This document shows, one piece after another, positions 6,336 to 7,312 of a DNA stretch of 7,312 nt. The position numbers were made by a program, and so were the translations under genes. Origin of the DNA: Clostridia bacterium (lineage in GTDB: Bacteria > Bacillota > Clostridia > Christensenellales > Aristaeellaceae); the NCBI GenBank assembly GCA_024404275.1, contig JAKSQG010000091.1:1-7312 (forward strand). Reading direction: 5' to 3'. The first letter of the stretch is position 1. Every line of letters starts with the position of its first letter. The notes beneath the pieces were generated by a model. That model searched no databases. It saw only the letters and a program-made list of their open reading frames with translations, and was not told the DNA's origin.

Positions 6336-6366
6336 CCGCTGCAACAGCGGCAAAAAAAGCTTTTTT
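6336..6366. promoter_or_regulatory. Palindromes in the regulator's leader, candidate autoregulatory operator
   Basis: CCGCTG (6336-6341) and CAGCGG (6345-6350) form a perfect inverted repeat with a 3-base centre. AAAAAAGCTTTTTT (6353-6366) is a perfect 14-bp palindrome right next to it. Both lie between the predicted start of transcription (about 6368, minus strand) and the ribosome binding site (6326-6332). XRE regulators often bind such sites to repress themselves, but the first repeat could equally act as an RNA hairpin near the ribosome binding site. Confidence 0.4.
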
Positions 6367-6374
6367 ACCCTACT

Positions 6375-6402
6375 ATTATACCGCATCCGCCCTGTTTTTC
6401 AA
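6375..6402 (-). promoter_or_regulatory. Promoter of the regulator-antiporter operon
   Basis: On the minus strand, TTGAAA (6402-6397) and a perfect TATAAT (6380-6375) are separated by 16 bases, the same arrangement as the AOR operon promoter. Transcription would start near 6368 and give a leader of about 48 nt before the ATG at 6320. This also argues against translation from the upstream ATG at 6386. Confidence 0.75.
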
Positions 6403-6437
6403 AGCGGTTATTTGCTTTTGCCGCAGGGCGGGCATCC

Positions 6438-6466
6438 TTGATATTAAAGGCGTGCTGGTGTATAAT
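6438..6466 (+). promoter_or_regulatory. Promoter of the Ig-like secreted protein gene
   Basis: TTGATA (6438-6443) and TATAAT (6461-6466) are 17 bases apart, a near-consensus housekeeping promoter. Transcription should begin near 6473, about 30 bases before the ATG at 6504. It is divergent from the regulator promoter, with about 35 bases between the two -35 boxes, so one bound protein could affect both. Confidence 0.78.
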
Positions 6467-6503
6467 ATCAGTGACAAAAAGCAACGCCTGAAACGGAGAC
6501 AGA

Positions 6504-6968
6504 ATGAAAAAAGCACTGCTGACGCTGATCCTCATCCTGCTTTTGATGCCCGCGGCGCAGGGCGCAAGCCTGACCGCCCCCGAGAGCTGGAAGCCCTTTG
6601 CCGAGGATCATATTCTATATACCCCGCCCGCGGACGGCACGCTGACGCTGCGCGTGCATGATGAATACATCGATTACACCATCAGCACGCAGGCTGTCAG
6701 TGCGGACAACCCCATCGATATCACATGGGATGCCCGCATGGAAAACGGCGAGCCCCTTCGCCGCGGCACCTACACGCTTTCCGCCGTGTTGACAACCGAA
6801 AGCGATGTTCTGACCGAGGAAGTCTCCATTTCCGTCAAAAAGGCGGCAAGGGCGCTGGAATATGTCATCCCCTCCGCCGATGTGCTCTACGCGGGCTTTG
6901 ACGGCTACCGCGTGCACTATCTGCTTACCGCCTCGGGCACCGTACGCATCCGCGCATATAGCGCCTAG
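6504..6968 (+). CDS. Secreted Ig-like repeat protein, reading frame cut by TAG
   Basis: The 154-aa product up to the TAG starts at 6504, with GGAG (6495-6498) 5 bases upstream and a strong promoter. Residues 1-20 are a clear Sec signal peptide (MKK, long Leu/Ile core, AQG-A cleavage site). Residues about 44-111 resemble a FlgD-type Ig-like unit: ITWD at 73-76, then NGEPLRRGTYTL (81-92). A linker (112-143) leads to GTVRIRAYSA, which aligns by eye with GTLTLRVHDE at the start of the first unit (45-54). The TAG falls at codon 155, early in this second repeat, so the product ends mid-domain. That suggests a nonsense mutation, a sequencing error or stop-codon readthrough rather than a natural end. 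It is probably extracellular and tied to the cell wall; its function is not known. Confidence 0.72.
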   Translation: MKKALLTLILILLLMPAAQGASLTAPESWKPFAEDHILYTPPADGTLTLRVHDEYIDYTISTQAVSADNPIDITWDARMENGEPLRRGTYTLSAVLTTESDVLTEEVSISVKKAARALEYVIPSADVLYAGFDGYRVHYLLTASGTVRIRAYSA

Positions 6969-7312
6969 GACCCTCAAACGCCCCTGCGCTCGTGGAGCTA
7001 CGTCCGCGATGACCTGCAATCCCACCAGTTTCAGTGGAACGGCACGGTCAATGATAAAAAGCTCCCCGCTGGCGAATACATCCTCACCTTTGAAGCCGTG
7101 GACGGCTGCGGCGATATCCAGACCGTGCCTGTCACCATCCTGGACACCGCCCCGCCCAGCAAAGCCATTGCCCTGACCGACAATGAACTCTATCTGCCCT
7201 CCGACCTCACCGATGACGCGGCGGTGTGGCAGGCGCTGATGTCCCCCATCGTGGTGGCGGATGTCAACAAGGTCAAATACATCAATATCTATGCCGAAGC
7301 CACCAGCCGCTC
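6969..7312 (+). pseudogene. In-frame continuation of the Ig-like protein after TAG, cut by the window edge
   Basis: The frame of the gene at 6504 stays open for 114 more codons to the end of the window. The sequence reads as ordinary protein: FQWNGTVNDKKLPAGEYILTF (start about codon 176) completes a second FlgD-type Ig-like unit, with QWNG and LPAGEY matching TWDA and LRRGTY of the first. After TAPPSK (about codons 215-220) comes a different region ending in VADVNKVKYINIYAEATSR, which looks like the opening strand of a bacterial SH3-like domain, a weak call. The only later in-frame ATG (7239) has no good ribosome binding site, so independent restart is unlikely. Either this is the distal part of a disrupted gene or it is joined to the upstream part by readthrough. 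Confidence 0.65.

Noticed and set aside
6321..6386. Upstream ATG giving a 22-residue extension of the XRE regulator
   Set aside because: The predicted minus-strand promoter has its -10 box at 6375-6380, so this start would not be transcribed. The ATG at 6320 has a well-placed GGAGGAA.
6615..7176. Other-frame open frames overlapping the Ig-like protein gene
   Set aside because: They have no signal peptide, domain or ribosome binding site. The signal peptide and both Ig-like units are all in the frame starting at 6504, with only the TAG between them.

Overview
The window looks like chromosomal DNA from an anaerobic Clostridia-type Firmicute, probably a gut organism. Strong AAGGAGG-type ribosome binding sites, TTGAAA/TATAAT promoters in short AT-rich gaps, GC-rich coding sequence, U-tract hairpin terminators and an oxygen-sensitive tungsten/molybdenum oxidoreductase all fit. 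No rRNA, tRNA, CRISPR array, insertion sequence or phage gene was seen.

Region 1 (1-3893, + strand) begins with the terminator of an upstream transcript. It is followed by an AT-rich regulatory stretch, an extended -10 promoter (118-145) and a structured leader of about 155 nt that I read as a candidate Moco/Tuco (molybdenum or tungsten cofactor) riboswitch. The leader feeds a three-gene operon resembling the first three genes of E. coli ydhYVWXUT: a four-cluster ferredoxin subunit with a twin-arginine N-terminus (ydhY-like), an aldehyde:ferredoxin-oxidoreductase-family catalytic subunit (ydhV-like), and a translationally coupled protein of unknown function with an acidic Ala/Glu-rich arm (ydhW-like). 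The operon ends at a strong terminator. The membrane and cytochrome partners (ydhX/U/T) are absent, so the physiological electron partner is not visible.

Region 2 (3900-6402, - strand) converges on region 1 with its own terminator. It holds a two-gene operon: an XRE helix-turn-helix regulator with a LexA/S24-like C-terminal fold lacking the catalytic Ser and Lys, then a CPA1/NhaP2-type cation/proton antiporter with two C-terminal TrkA_C-like modules.

Region 3 (6404-7312, + strand) is divergent from region 2. A near-consensus promoter drives a secreted protein with FlgD-type Ig-like repeats. An in-frame TAG at 6966-6968 breaks its second repeat, yet the same frame stays open and homologous-looking to the window edge.

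The main points for follow-up are the candidate cofactor riboswitch on an AOR/ferredoxin operon, the Tat-like signal on only the ferredoxin subunit, the dead LexA fold in the antiporter regulator, and the in-frame TAG.
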